Shown: positions 33,221 through 42,828, counted from the first letter of the stretch. The stretch: DNA of 64,000 nucleotides from Hymenopellis radicata (GCA_015501595.1 JADNRX010000010.1:124001-188000); one strand, 5' to 3'. The notes: a model not told the origin generated them from the sequence alone. Translations and numbers: made by a program.

Positions 33221-35759
33221 CTAGTACCCAGTGAGCGCCTGCCAGAACACCCTGAAAACCAATCGGGGATGAAGGAGGTCAATCGAGGCCCCATCCAGCA
33301 TGCTGAGGCTGCGCCACAACACTGCTCCTGCATACTCGTCCTGCAAAGAACGCGATGAATTTCTTTGGAGGAAAACAAACAAAACAACCTACTTTAGACG
33401 AAAGCACCTGGATTTGCTTCGTATACCACCGGAGGAACTTGCCATCATCGAGGCTCTCGCCTTCGGAAGGAATGGTTGTGCTTTGAGCGTAATCTGCGTA
33501 CTTGGTGCCCTGCCTGTGTTTCCCTTCAACGAGGAATTCGAAGAGACTAGTTGAACACAAACCATAGCGGAGCAAGCTTCGCAGCGTGACTCTCGAAGAA
33601 TTGCTTCACCAAGTTACGCGGGAGTTCTGCTTTGGTGCGGTTCTGATGCAAGATGGTGTTCAAGCTGAGGGCTCCGAGCATGGCCTTCGAGACTCCTTGT
33701 CTATAGGGACACTCGTTAGGAGATAACTTCTAACATGGATGACAAACAGTACCCGTAGAGAGGATTGATTCGCGATATACTGTCACCAATAGCAATCCAA
33801 TTGGACGGAAGGTTCTTTGCCTTTTCATAATGCGTCCAGTAAGACGGTCCTTCATAACTGTGAGACTATGCGCGCCAGATATAGAGTAATTTCAACAGAC
33901 GTACCGACTTTGACGGGGAAGACCTTGATGGTGTCTTCAGCCTCGGCAAGCATGTCGATGAGATCGAAGAACCATTTAGTCGACTGTTTCTCGACATTGA
34001 TGGAACGAGCGTGTTCTTTGACGCCCTCGAGTGTCCTCGGTAGGTCGTCGACGCCCCAAGAACCACAGCACAATTGTACTAAGAAGCTTTCAACAACATA
34101 TTCTGATACCGCGCGCACAACGTCACTTACTGGAACGTCCCTCGGCCTTCACCGCTGCGAGGTAGCGATGATCACGGCTCGTGTCCGGATAGCAGACGAC
34201 GATTGTTCCTCCGATGTTCTCAAAGCCTCCGGGAATAGGAAGCTTCGCGCCCAGTTCAGGCGAAATATAGAATTGGAACGTGACATAGTGCATCTTCTGG
34301 TCGAAAGACGACCGTAACGCGTTGAAGTCATCTCCATTGAACCCAGCGCGTTGTATCCACTTGGCACCGGCTTGCGTCGGACCCGTGCAGTCTAGAGATA
34401 AAAGAACTGAGTGCCTATGGAGCAGTTGGCCTAGTCACTGCGAGTTTGTGACAGCGATGGAATCGAGGATGGGAAAATCCGATTTTTTATATCACCTATT
34501 TATTCATTTTAATGACCAATAAAGCAATCTAATACACTCAAATAACACATAACACAGTATTTTCTACATATGTGCATCATATCCACCTCTTAAGAGATGA
34601 GGTAGCGGAGAGTGGGCGGGATGTGGCAGTGCACGGAACCCAGAGTAAACCCAGAGTAGCTACCATATATGGAAGGAGCGATGGAATCCGCCTCAATCTG
34701 AAATCTCAGGTCACTCAATTCTTGTTCAATTAAAATTCTGTCTGACAGATAGATTTCAACACTGAAAAGGAGCATTTCTGTAGGAGGAATAAGAATTCTA
34801 GTGACTGTGACATGAGCTCAAGACCGTGTCACAAACTCGCAGTGACTAGGCCAACTGCTCCATAGGAGCGAAGAGGGCTTTTCGGAGAGGTTCTTACCAA
34901 TGACAAAGGTCGCGTCGAGGTCTATCGTAGCTCCTTCCCGGGTCCTAAGAGACACTTTGCCAAGGCGGTCGGGATGCTTGTCGTTGGCTGTATATCCTGT
35001 GACAGTGCCAATGATCTGTTGAATGTTGGGGTATTCCCTAGTCAACGTTAACCGTCGCGTCAAAGTCTCGAGCGCCTGTCGAGACGCGAAGAACATTTTG
35101 GGAAGGTCACCGCCATTATGGCTGTAGGGAACTTTCATCACATGCCCGAAGAAGTTTGGGCGGAGGTTGGCTGGAGCTACCCTATAGATAGAGCGTGGTA
35201 TCTTAGCAGGAGCTATGTTGGGTGGGAAGATGCTTACCCGATGTCGGATGCTTTGCATTCTTCGTCAAAGTTGGGATACAAGGCACACATGCTTTTGTAC
35301 AGGAAGGCCTGGCCTCCTATAAAGGAGTGAGGAGGGAGTACCATACGCGCAAGCATCGTACCTTGAATAGAGGTATACTGCATGATCCGGCTTCGCGTAT
35401 TCTCCTGGGTCCAAGATTGGACTTTGCGAGCATCGTCCGTGTCCAGCCAGCTCTCGGCTTCGACGATAATGACGCGTTCAAAGTGGTCATGACAGACGCG
35501 AGCCGTGAGAAGCCCACCAACACTGTGACCAAGTTAGAGACCACGTCCAAATTAGAATGGGCGCGCACCTTCCACCACAAATGACTACCGTGCCAGGAAT
35601 TTTCGCCTTGTCACTACGGGGTTGGGCCAGATAGTCGCAATCGTAGAATCCAGTCTCTGTCGCGATAAGGCGTTTTCGAAGCGTCGACCAGGCGGCCGAC
35701 GCTAGAATGGGCGCAGCCGCCAGTCCTCCTAGCACGTACAGTTGAGTAGAGTCGGCCAT
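33221..35759 (-). CDS. FAD-dependent monooxygenase with an intron-borne transposon
   Basis: Membrane-anchored flavoprotein of about 560 residues. The start at 35759 (MADSTQLYVLGGLAAAPILA) gives an N-terminal hydrophobic anchor. The FAD Rossmann motif GTVVICGGSVGGLLTARVC is completed across an intron (gtgcgc). Then follow ESWLDTDDARKVQSWTQEN, a substrate-side block FFASRQALETLTRRLTLTRE, LDATFVIDCTGPTQAG (the conserved DCTG before FAD domain 2), VTFQFYISPELGAKLPIPG, the second FAD motif LPSNWIAIGDSVSRINPLYG (GDxxxxxNPxxGQG, intact) and GVSKAMLGALSLNTIL. The stop is at 33221-33223. Splicing ATFVI to DCTG needs removal of 34392-34897, a 506-nt intron that contains a complete MITE-like element. 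All coding motifs are intact, so the gene can still work if the intron is spliced. Substrate unknown. Confidence 0.75.
34414..34866. mobile_element. MITE-like DNA transposon (40-bp terminal inverted repeats) inside an intron
   Basis: Bases 34414-34453 and 34827-34866 are exact inverted repeats of 40 bp (cctatggagcagttggccta at the left end; the right end is its reverse complement). The 373-bp inner part is AT-rich and has no coding frame. The length, 453 bp, is typical of a miniature inverted-repeat element. Target duplication cannot be fixed: a TA just inside each end would suit Tc1/mariner-type insertion, with the outer cc/gg then part of the site. It sits in intron 3 of the FAD monooxygenase, whose natural donor (gtaagaac) and acceptor (atctctag) lie outside the element. 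Confidence 0.85.
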
Positions 35760-35993
35760 GGTAGTTGAGATAAATGCATTCTCTCGCCTTTACTTTTCAA
35801 TTCAAAATAGCACCGGGCAACCTGCGGGGTTTCATGAGAACGTTTCAACAGAACTCAGGTCATAACGGTCCAGTGTTGTACGGCTACATGGCGAGTATAG
35901 CCGCTGCCCTTGGCCGGAATGTAGTCTCGATGCCCGACTTTATGGCGAAGGGAAGACAATCGTTCCCTACTACGGTGTGCCTGGAACTCAAAG

Positions 35994-36263
35994 TCAAGAT
36001 TGGAGAATCGCCGGGGCGGCCATTGCGTCGTGCCGCAGAAGAACATTCTCAGTCATCTGGTAGTCATCTTGATTTGCGTCTGCAGCGACCTGAAACGCGT
36101 ACCGCACGAAATACTGAAGCTTCAAAATGGGAAACTCATGTTCGTTGGAAAGACTGAGGCGGTCTTCGGACACGTATGTAAGGGATGCGATCAATTTCTT
36201 TCTCTTCCGCTCCTCCATCACGGTCGTCGTCGCGTCAGAGAAAGTCGGGCGCGCTGACTCCAT
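35994..36263 (-). CDS. Possible small protein, unknown
   Basis: An 89-residue open frame that begins MESARPTFSDATTTVMEERK and contains KLQYFVRYAFQVAADANQDD. It is free of stops and of reasonable composition, but I know no relative. It may be the first exon of a longer, decayed gene reaching toward 35800, since the minus strand there also has open frames. Low confidence. Confidence 0.3.
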   Translation of the reverse strand: MESARPTFSDATTTVMEERKRKKLIASLTYVSEDRLSLSNEHEFPILKLQYFVRYAFQVAADANQDDYQMTENVLLRHDAMAAPAILQS

Positions 36264-36703
36264 GGCGGTCAGCTGGCACCCGCAGCTTTGTTTTTTCCAT
36301 TTCTAGTGGCCTCGATGTTTTTGGCCACTCTCTCGACTTTCTGGACTCGGCTCGATGGAGCGGTTTTGCGGTGACAGCACCTGGCGGAGCTTCCTAGGCC
36401 AATTTCGGTGCTGCGGCGATTGCGACGCGTCGTAAGCATACCTACTCCCTCTCTAGTGGGTGTCTGCAATCGCCCGCTACTCGCTGATTTTTGTAGTCTC
36501 GCAACGCCTATCTTGTTTTGTCACCGCGCTACGTGCATTGCCATCGCGCGCGCTTGCTGCTTTCTCCGCACCGCTACTACTGCTGCCGACACAGACTACT
36601 TTTCTACTGCTTCATATGTTGGCAGTGGTGACTGCTGCTACTTTCGCTACGCTACGCTTGTCGCTACTTTCATGTATGGCAATGCACTTTGCTACTTTTT
36701 CCT

Positions 36704-36895
36704 GCGTTCCCGTGTATTTGTGTGGCCGGGACTGGACACACAACACTATGCAACTGCTATGTTTTCGTGACACGGTACTGCCACCTGTTCGCATCCCGTG
36801 TATTCTGTGGCCGGAACACACACTGCTATGCAACTGCTATGTTTTCGCAATATGGTACACCTATTTGCATCCCGTGTATTCTGTGGCCGGGACAC
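36704..36895 (+). repeat. Imperfect tandem repeat, about 76-87 bp unit
   Basis: Three starts of the block cccgtgtatt(c)tgtggccggg occur near 36704, 36791 and 36867. Each is followed by acaca and then ctatgcaactgctatgtttt in the first two, while the third copy degenerates. The whole run codes for nothing recognisable. Confidence 0.65.
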
Positions 36896-37429
36896 ATGCT
36901 ACACTTGCTGCTATGTGAGTGGTACGATGTGGTCCCTTCAGGCCCTTTGTGTTTGGGTATCTGTACCACTCACTTTGTGGGGAGATTCCGTCCTCACTAG
37001 CTCAAGGATGCGTCTGGACAGACAACTGACTTTGGATGTGAACCCGATGATCATTTGGTTATTCCCAAGTTCAGAACGAAATTGAGAAACCAGATGGTAC
37101 ATGGACTGTAATAACTCGACATCTTGTAGTAGTGACCTTCGAGTTAACTTGTACCTCGTTTAGGTCACGGCTGTGGTTCCCGACCTTATCGTTGTCCTTG
37201 ATTCTCAGAGCGGCTCTCATCTCGGAACACAGACTTATTCCTACGGATTGTGTGTTACTGGTATGTGTTCAAACGTTTCATTCGCGCGTCTCATTGATAG
37301 GTGATCGTTATCTGCAGTCATAATCATGACGGGATCGCCTTTGTGGCAAACCGAACAAGCCTGAAGATCGGTGGCGTACGTCCCGGTGGGCGAATACAAA
37401 ACTCCCAGATCTGTCATCGAGATGTACAA

Positions 37430-37650
37430 GACACCCGAGTAACCCAGTGTGATTATGCCACTGATGCCGTATTGCTGAATGTCTGCTAGACGCCCTCGAC
37501 CACCTTTCCTGAGAGATTTCAATCCCTAATTTGTTAAAAACTCGTCGTGCACGCCGTGACGGACGAGTAGAACATACTTCTCGTACAATTTGTTTTGAAC
37601 ATTTGTGGCACTCCGCGCATGGATCATGCAAGCCTTCAGCAGGCCAGAAC
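37430..37650 (-). pseudogene. Relic of the esterase 3' end
   Basis: Matches, with many changes, the last exon of the esterase at 41322-42586. Shared blocks include ccgtattgctgaatgtctgc / gcatattgctgaacgtctgc, cgaccacctttcc, gtaaaaactcgtcgtgcacg, agatacttctcgtaca / agaacatacttctcgtacaa, and a run ending gtggcactcc / gaggcactcc. Parts present in the intact copy are missing, including a coding block between gcacgccgt and gacg. It is a truncated, decayed duplicate on the same strand. Confidence 0.65.
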
Positions 37651-37703
37651 GTGGCGACGAGAGTGCGTAAGTTATTTGCGATTGAATTGAATCTGCAAGT
37701 CAT

Positions 37704-38290
37704 GAGGAGACTGACGCTTGACGGTCTGAATAGTCAGGTAACAGTCGAACCTCTTCAATTTCGGCAGTCCTGACAACGAAGCGAAGTAAGGTGACGATTC
37801 ACGAGTATGTGCAATGCGTATAATGGACGAAAGATCCTGGAGCTCGAAACAGCTCCTCTTTGAAGGTATGAATGATCAGACAACTCTCACAGTTCTACAA
37901 TTTCGGTAGGTGAAACAGGGAATGAAGCCCAGGTGACAATTCAGTAGTACTCGCGATATGGAGCGCCGGATGCCCCAATGACGGATGACCCTAGAATACG
38001 AGAGGTCTGGGGCATGACCTTGCGGGCAGCTTCAAAGAAGTTTTCGATCAGGTTGGAACGGGCGGTTAATAGGATACAGTCCTCAATTTTAGCAGGTGAA
38101 GGTAAGTCCAGAGGAGACGCATGATGGGTCGAATGAGCGATTTCGGGGCTCTAGAAGCACGGAGGGTGCTTGCCCGGTTGAGCGGGGTTGTGGTGATGAA
38201 ATCGATACCTCGCAAAGACCTTGAGAGAAGTCAAGGGCTCCTTGTTTTCCGGTCTGAACAATGAGATAATAGGAAGCATTTCGTTATTGT
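37704..38290 (+). repeat. Diverged direct repeats, about 140-160 bp
   Basis: At least two units are clear, starting near 37704 and 37842. Each has a (gacggt/gaaggt)..tgaat core, a run ending ctacaatttcgg / cttcaatttcgg, then aggtgac(g/a)attca and a tail ending gcg..atatgga / tataatgga. Weaker units may start near 38020 and 38180 (cctcaattttagcaggtgaagg). In one frame the core reads LTLDGLNSQVTVEPLQF or LLFEGMNDQTTLTVLQF, so this may be the relic of a leucine-rich-repeat-like coding array. Confidence 0.45.
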
Positions 38291-38296
38291 CAGGTG

Positions 38297-38481
38297 TGTT
38301 GCGATATTTGTGTCGGCCCGCGTACCCGGGAATACCTACCCTACGTAGACTACCACGTGTACCATCTATTCCTTCCTTTATCCCATCATCGTCGTTGTTC
38401 TCGTCGCTCGAGTCCCGCGCTACGCGCAGTCCTCACTCATGTGAGCCATTTGGTTGGTTCCTCCGATACCAGCTCCCAACA
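38297..38481 (+). repeat. Left (5') LTR
   Basis: 185 bp, TG...CA ends, identical to the right LTR as far as I can read. Confidence 0.92.
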
Positions 38482-38493
38482 GGTTATGGGCCC
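38482..38493 (+). promoter_or_regulatory. Primer-binding site, half-tRNA-iMet type
   Basis: GGTTATGGGCCC starts at the first base after the LTR. It is complementary to the GGGCCCATAACC of the initiator tRNA-Met anticodon arm. Known for Drosophila copia and relatives, which prime from a cleaved half tRNA rather than from the CCA end. Confidence 0.8.
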
Positions 38494-39663
38494 CGGCCAC
38501 CGTGCCCGTCTCTTTGCTGCTAGCACCTACCCCATTTCTCCACTCGTTTTACCCCTCGCGTCGTGTCGTGCCGTCGAGCGCCGTTCATCTGCTATCCATC
38601 TGTATCTCAATCCCTCTTCTCCATAACAGCTGTTCCCGACAATCTCCGCGTATATCCAAATCCTTTTTTGGCAGCTTTTTTCTTGCCTCTTCGCACTCCC
38701 CATTCTCGTGCTCGAGCCGGTGGGAGCTTTGTTCCTTGCGCGCCATCCCTCCCTTCCATCACGCCATTGCTCCTGATCTCGTGCTGGTGTTTACCGACGA
38801 TATCTTGGGTCCGCATCGCCGTCATCCACCTCGCTGTCGTGCCGCGCCTCCGACGCGCCTTCCCGCACTGCCTGCACGCGTGTCATTACCGTGTTCTACA
38901 ATGGAGACAACCTTGTCTGTTGTGACTCCCTCATACTCCGACTTTCATGTCTGTACCATCCTCCCGATTTCGTGCTGGAGCGTCCAGACGATCATTGGGT
39001 CGGCCACTACCGACTTCCCCGTTCCTCACCATCTCCTCATATGTCACGCACGGGTGATTTATTAGTAGGTTGGCTATCTTCGCCTTTCCTGTCACACACA
39101 CATCCCTTTGTTTGCTGGCGACCAGCGCATCTGGTACTCCCCTTCCTCCCATACTCCGCTATCGCTGTGTGGATCTCGTTTATGCGCCGCTCCCCATTCC
39201 CCTTTTATCCCGATATCTGGTGCCATGTGATATGGACTAGTATATCGGGGAAATCATTGCTCATGCACTGCTCATCAGCGTGCGTCGACCCGCCTTGAGA
39301 TGTGGACAAGGTCCAGTCTTTGGTGAGGGTCATTGGATTTTCCCATACCCGCCTGTCTTAGGCACACAGAGGTGGTGATGTGGTCACATCTCTTGTTGTT
39401 CATGGTGTTGTTGTTTTGTGGTCCTCTTGGCTTGTTTGGTTGAGGACATTCGGTGGGAGCCTCTGCTCCATTTTGTTTGCTGCATCAGTTTGCGGGTGAG
39501 CCGTTGGCTGACGCTCTCTGTTCAGTGTCTTTCTTTGCTCAGTTGGATACTCACTCGATTCGGTGGGAGTCCTGCTCTGTTTGGTGGGAGCTTTTGCTCC
39601 ATTTTGTTCTTGGTGGACGTGTTGACCCTTGCATTCCTTCTATCCCTTTTTTGCGGTCCTCAC

Positions 39664-39673
39664 AAGGTGGGAG
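39664..39673 (+). promoter_or_regulatory. Polypurine tract of the LTR element
   Basis: aaggtgggag immediately upstream of the right LTR. The block ggtgggag also occurs near 39452, 39562 and 39583, within a repeated (c/t)ggtgggagc..tgctccattttgtt unit inside the element. Confidence 0.6.
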
Positions 39674-39858
39674 TGTTGCGATATTTGTGTCGGCCCGCGT
39701 ACCCGGGAATACCTACCCTACGTAGACTACCACGTGTACCATCTATTCCTTCCTTTATCCCATCATCGTCGTTGTTCTCGTCGCTCGAGTCCCGCGCTAC
39801 GCGCAGTCCTCACTCATGTGAGCCATTTGGTTGGTTCCTCCGATACCAGCTCCCAACA
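39674..39858 (+). repeat. Right (3') LTR
   Basis: Second copy of the 185-bp LTR, followed by the target duplication aggtg. Confidence 0.92.
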
Positions 39859-39863
39859 AGGTG

Positions 39864-40372
39864 AAGCAGTGAGATACAGATTGAGAGATGGATGACAAGG
39901 TCGAACTGTGTCGAAGAAAGAGCGCGGCAAAAAGCATACTGGCGATCGCCTCCGGACCGGGTTCCCGTAGGCATCATTCGTCTGAGTTACTCTCTGGACT
40001 GCTCGAGCTATAACGCTGCAACATAAAATGCGCTCGGATGTGGACACGCGCCGGTACGAGTTTTAAAAGACGATCCCTACGTTATGGCGGCATGTCATGG
40101 ATTTTGTCAAGGCGCATCCCCCTTTAGCACACCTTGTCAGGCATCTCTGAAAGTATGTGACGTTGAGTTTCCGGGAGACGTTGCGCCGACGACAAGATCG
40201 GTAGGGTCGGAAATTAACTGACAGACATCATAGAAGTTCAGTTCAGATTTGGGGTTCCGCAAGTGTGGCGCAAGTGGGAAGACCCCCCAGTTTCCATGAT
40301 TGAGTCCGAATCTGGGAAACGATAAATAGCAGACTCTCATACGGTACTCCTTACCCATCTACCCATCTCACA
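39864..40372. other. Intergenic region, no supported gene
   Basis: About 500 bp between the LTR element and the next relic gene. No coding frame I can support; a TATA-like gataaata lies at about 40321, some 50 bp before the next ATG. Confidence 0.35.
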
Positions 40373-40770
40373 ATGTCCGACTTGCAAGGTGTCGCTATTC
40401 CCAAAGAAGTCGAACAAGTCGGCGCTCCTGCCGCCATTGAGCGCGGTGTTGATCCTTTCACCTTGGTCGAGGGTCGCTACAAGATTCAAACAATCGATGG
40501 ACGTGTGCTCGGCATCAAAGGTTCTTCTGAAACCGCACCCCGGTGACGACGACCACCACCCTGCTGGACCCCAGCGACGATGTATTGGTGAGTATTTCTT
40601 TTGTTGCTCCGTATGCATTCGGTGCGTTCTAAAGCGGCTGTCAGTGGATCGTTAAGAAGGATGACAGAATCCTGAAGTTGAAGCCTTCACTCTGCAAAAT
40701 GTAGGACGCAAATTGTACCTCGTCATTCCCGACGCTGCTGTTCGTTCATTGTCTCATACCCTCTACCATC
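40373..40770 (+). pseudogene. Frameshifted small beta-trefoil-like protein (protease-inhibitor or lectin type)
   Basis: The start at 40373 reads MSDLQGVAIPKEVEQVGAPA and then FTLVEGRYKIQTIDGRVLGI, the pattern of small mushroom beta-trefoil proteins (ricin-B lectins and I66-type serine protease inhibitors). The frame stops at SSETAPR. One base later the next frame continues sensibly, VTTTTTLLDPSDDVL, and across an intron (gtgagt, acceptor gctgtcag) gives WIVKKDDR. Another one-base shift is needed to reach EAFTLQNVGRKLYLVIPDAA. Two independent shifts in a gene of about 130 codons point to a pseudogene rather than to missed introns. The family call is tentative because the copy is broken. Confidence 0.45.
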
Positions 40771-41000
40771 ATTACACATCATATGTATCAGGGATCCGTC
40801 GTCATTGGATCCTCCAGGGCCCAAATCCTTGTCCAAACCAGGATTGAAAGTCATCCTGTAGCCGTCTGGCAAGTTTCGGTTTGCCCTCGACGTACACACT
40901 GCGGCTGACATGCAAGTCCGGGTCATTAGGATTACAGCATATGGACAGAAACTGGCTTGCAGGCAGCTAAACAGGAAATGATAATCAGCAGGTACTTCAT
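40720..41000 (-). other. Possible small secreted protein or relic
   Basis: At 41000 on the minus strand an ATG opens a typical signal peptide (MKYLLIIISCLAACKPVSVH), which soon meets a stop. Another frame just below reads TSRANRNLPDGYRMTFNPGL. No splice join that I tried links the two cleanly, so this is either a relic or a wrongly read small gene. Confidence 0.2.
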
Positions 41001-41321
41001 GGCATCTCACGTTCTAGGACGCAGATATGGCACTGATACATGAAATAGGTCACAGCGCAAGTAAAAAACATCGCAAGTGTTGGGCAGTTCTTCGTTTTCC
41101 GTGCTATTGATGACGCTCCTGGTGGCCGAGCAGTTTGATCTTGAAGTCGAAATATTGATCTTGTACTTGTAGTCTGCACTTGAAATTCGGCAACGTTAAC
41201 TCTTGATACAAAACCAGAAACATAACACGACACTGAGGCCAGTCCTCAAGGTTTTGTTTCGGTCAAATTTCTTCTGACGCCTCTCGACCACATCATCCTC
41301 GCACTCGATGTAACAAAGTGA

Positions 41322-42586
41322 TTATGATGGCATATTGCTGAACGTCTGCGATACCCACTCGACCACCTTTCCAGAAAATTCTGAATACCTCTCCCTCTTC
41401 GTCGCATCGAATTCGAGTAAAAACTCGTCGTGCACGCCGTTCTCCTGCAACATGAACTGCACATCATCGTGGACGGGGAGAAGATACTTCTCGTACAACT
41501 CGCTTTGAGCGTCCGTGAGGCACTCCCATTGACCCGAAGTGACGAGAAGCCTATTGATCACGCCAGACAAGCCTTCGAACCAGCCCTTGTCCGCTCTAAC
41601 CGCGTCGGCGTATGGTACGAACGACAATGGCACGCATGCCATCACATTCTTGCCCCAGGACTGCAAGCAAGCCTTCGTTAAGATGTCCTTGCTATCGTTG
41701 TCCTCGAACGACTGGGTGCATATGTCCCCTTCAAGTGCCATCCACGGCGAAATGAGGCATGCACCTCCGAGGCGAACATGGGCGCTGAACGCCGGTACGG
41801 AGGGAAGGGGCCGAAGGAGATGGGCAAGGACTTGCGTGATCATGTTTCCTCCTGCGAGTCGCCCATGAGCACGATATTCTCGGGCCTGACGCCCAAGTCG
41901 ACGAGGTGGTCGATCGCGTGCTTCGCCTCACGAAGTGGTCCTGGGAACGCGCCATCAGGTAGGAGAGCTGCAAAAATTTAGACTTGAGACAACAAATGTG
42001 GCGACTGTTCAACCCACTATACACCAACGTCGCGACCCCAACAGTGGTGCCCTTCTTTTCCAATTCGCGTCGAACGTAGTCCAGAAAGTATATATGGGGC
42101 TCCAGCATGGGGTAGAAATAACCACCACCTGAGAAAAAGCACGTTATTCAGGAAGAAAACTCCAGATAAAGGAAGCTGACCGTGAAAATACAATAACACC
42201 TTCTCCGTATGTTTCGGGCCAATCCACATCAACTTGCCTCCATCTTTTAAGAGCTCAACGCACGCCTCATTCCCGCTGGCTTTGATGTACTTGTTGTACG
42301 TCACGTCATCCGCATCGAGTAGCCATTGCCCTTGATTGCAATGAAAGACTGGTGAAGACGTAGCGTATCTGCGCCTGTGACATTATCTCCCGGAATGTTT
42401 TCTTTTTGTCAGAAGTGAAGGGGGACGAGATCATCCTTGCAACGAGATAGAATGCTGCAGACTGGGTCATCTTTGGAACCAACTCTTGAAAGGAAAAAAC
42501 TCACGTAGGGTGACCGTAGCGGCCAATATACCAAGCTTCTCGAAGAAGGTAACCTGTCCATACTTTCGAGCGACTTGAAGAGGCAT
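41322..42586 (-). pseudogene. HSL-type alpha/beta-hydrolase esterase, frame broken at the nucleophile
   Basis: Start at 42586, MPLQVARKYGQVTFFEKLGI. Further exons give WLLDADDVTYNKYIKASGNE, KLMWIGPKHTEKVLLYFHGG completed across an intron to the oxyanion motif HGGGYF, YPMLEPHIYFLDYVRRELEK, and DGAFPGPLREAKHAIDHLVD, then GVRPENIVLMGDS. At this point the frame runs QEET-stop, while the next frame has AGGNMITQVLAHLL, so one base is missing inside the expected GDSAGG nucleophile motif. Beyond it the frame stays open through KYLLPVHDDVQFMLQENGVH and DEFLLEFDATKRERYSEFSG to the stop at 41322-41324. All other motifs survive, so the break is recent, or a sequencing error. Family: hormone-sensitive lipase-like/steryl acetyl hydrolase type. 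Confidence 0.72.
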
Positions 42587-42828
42587 CGCAGCCGGGCTTT
42601 CTGGAGTCACGGTAGTAGTACTTATAGCGCCAGTCCCCCACGTCAAGCGTTATGCTATACAAAGTTAGCTCGTGAGAAGACAAGTCAGAACGTGAGGAAC
42701 CGGTCAGTATAGGTCCGAATAGGCTTTACTGAGTGCAAAATGTGTCAACTAGAGCTCTGTAAATGGGTCATAATAGATCGTGAGGTGCGGGTATATGAGT
42801 AGTCCGGTTACGTGAAATAGGCTAGGTT

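Larger units (their letters stand above)
36264..38291. other. Gene-poor region with repeats and relics
   Basis: Two kilobases without an intact gene. It contains the tandem repeat at 36704, the esterase relic at 37430 and the diverged repeats from 37704, listed separately. Between them I see only short, overlapping frames. Base composition changes along the stretch (pyrimidine-rich 36430-36700, mixed later), as in a patchwork of decayed insertions. Confidence 0.5.
38297..39858 (+). mobile_element. Complete non-autonomous LTR retroelement (TRIM/LARD-like)
   Basis: Two identical direct repeats of 185 bp (38297-38481, 39674-39858) begin TGTTGCG and end CCAACA (TG...CA). They are flanked by the same 5 bp, aggtg, at 38292-38296 and 39859-39863, a target-site duplication. 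Directly after the left LTR comes GGTTATGGGCCC, the primer site complementary to the anticodon arm of initiator tRNA-Met, as used by copia-type elements. A purine run aaggtgggag precedes the right LTR. The 1192-bp inside has no gag or pol coding frame; its few frames are Ser/Pro-rich chance frames. It must have moved with enzymes from another element. Identical LTRs mean recent insertion. The orientation is given by the primer site and purine tract. Confidence 0.92.

Noticed and set aside
36704..36895. A CRISPR-like array from the spaced repeats.
   Set aside because: Eukaryotic sequence; units are imperfect tandem copies without unique spacers, and there are no cas genes.
38454..39298. Long Ser/Pro-rich frames inside the LTR element, up to about 200 residues.
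   Set aside because: They start in or near the LTR, show no gag, protease, integrase or RT motif, and reflect pyrimidine-rich DNA.
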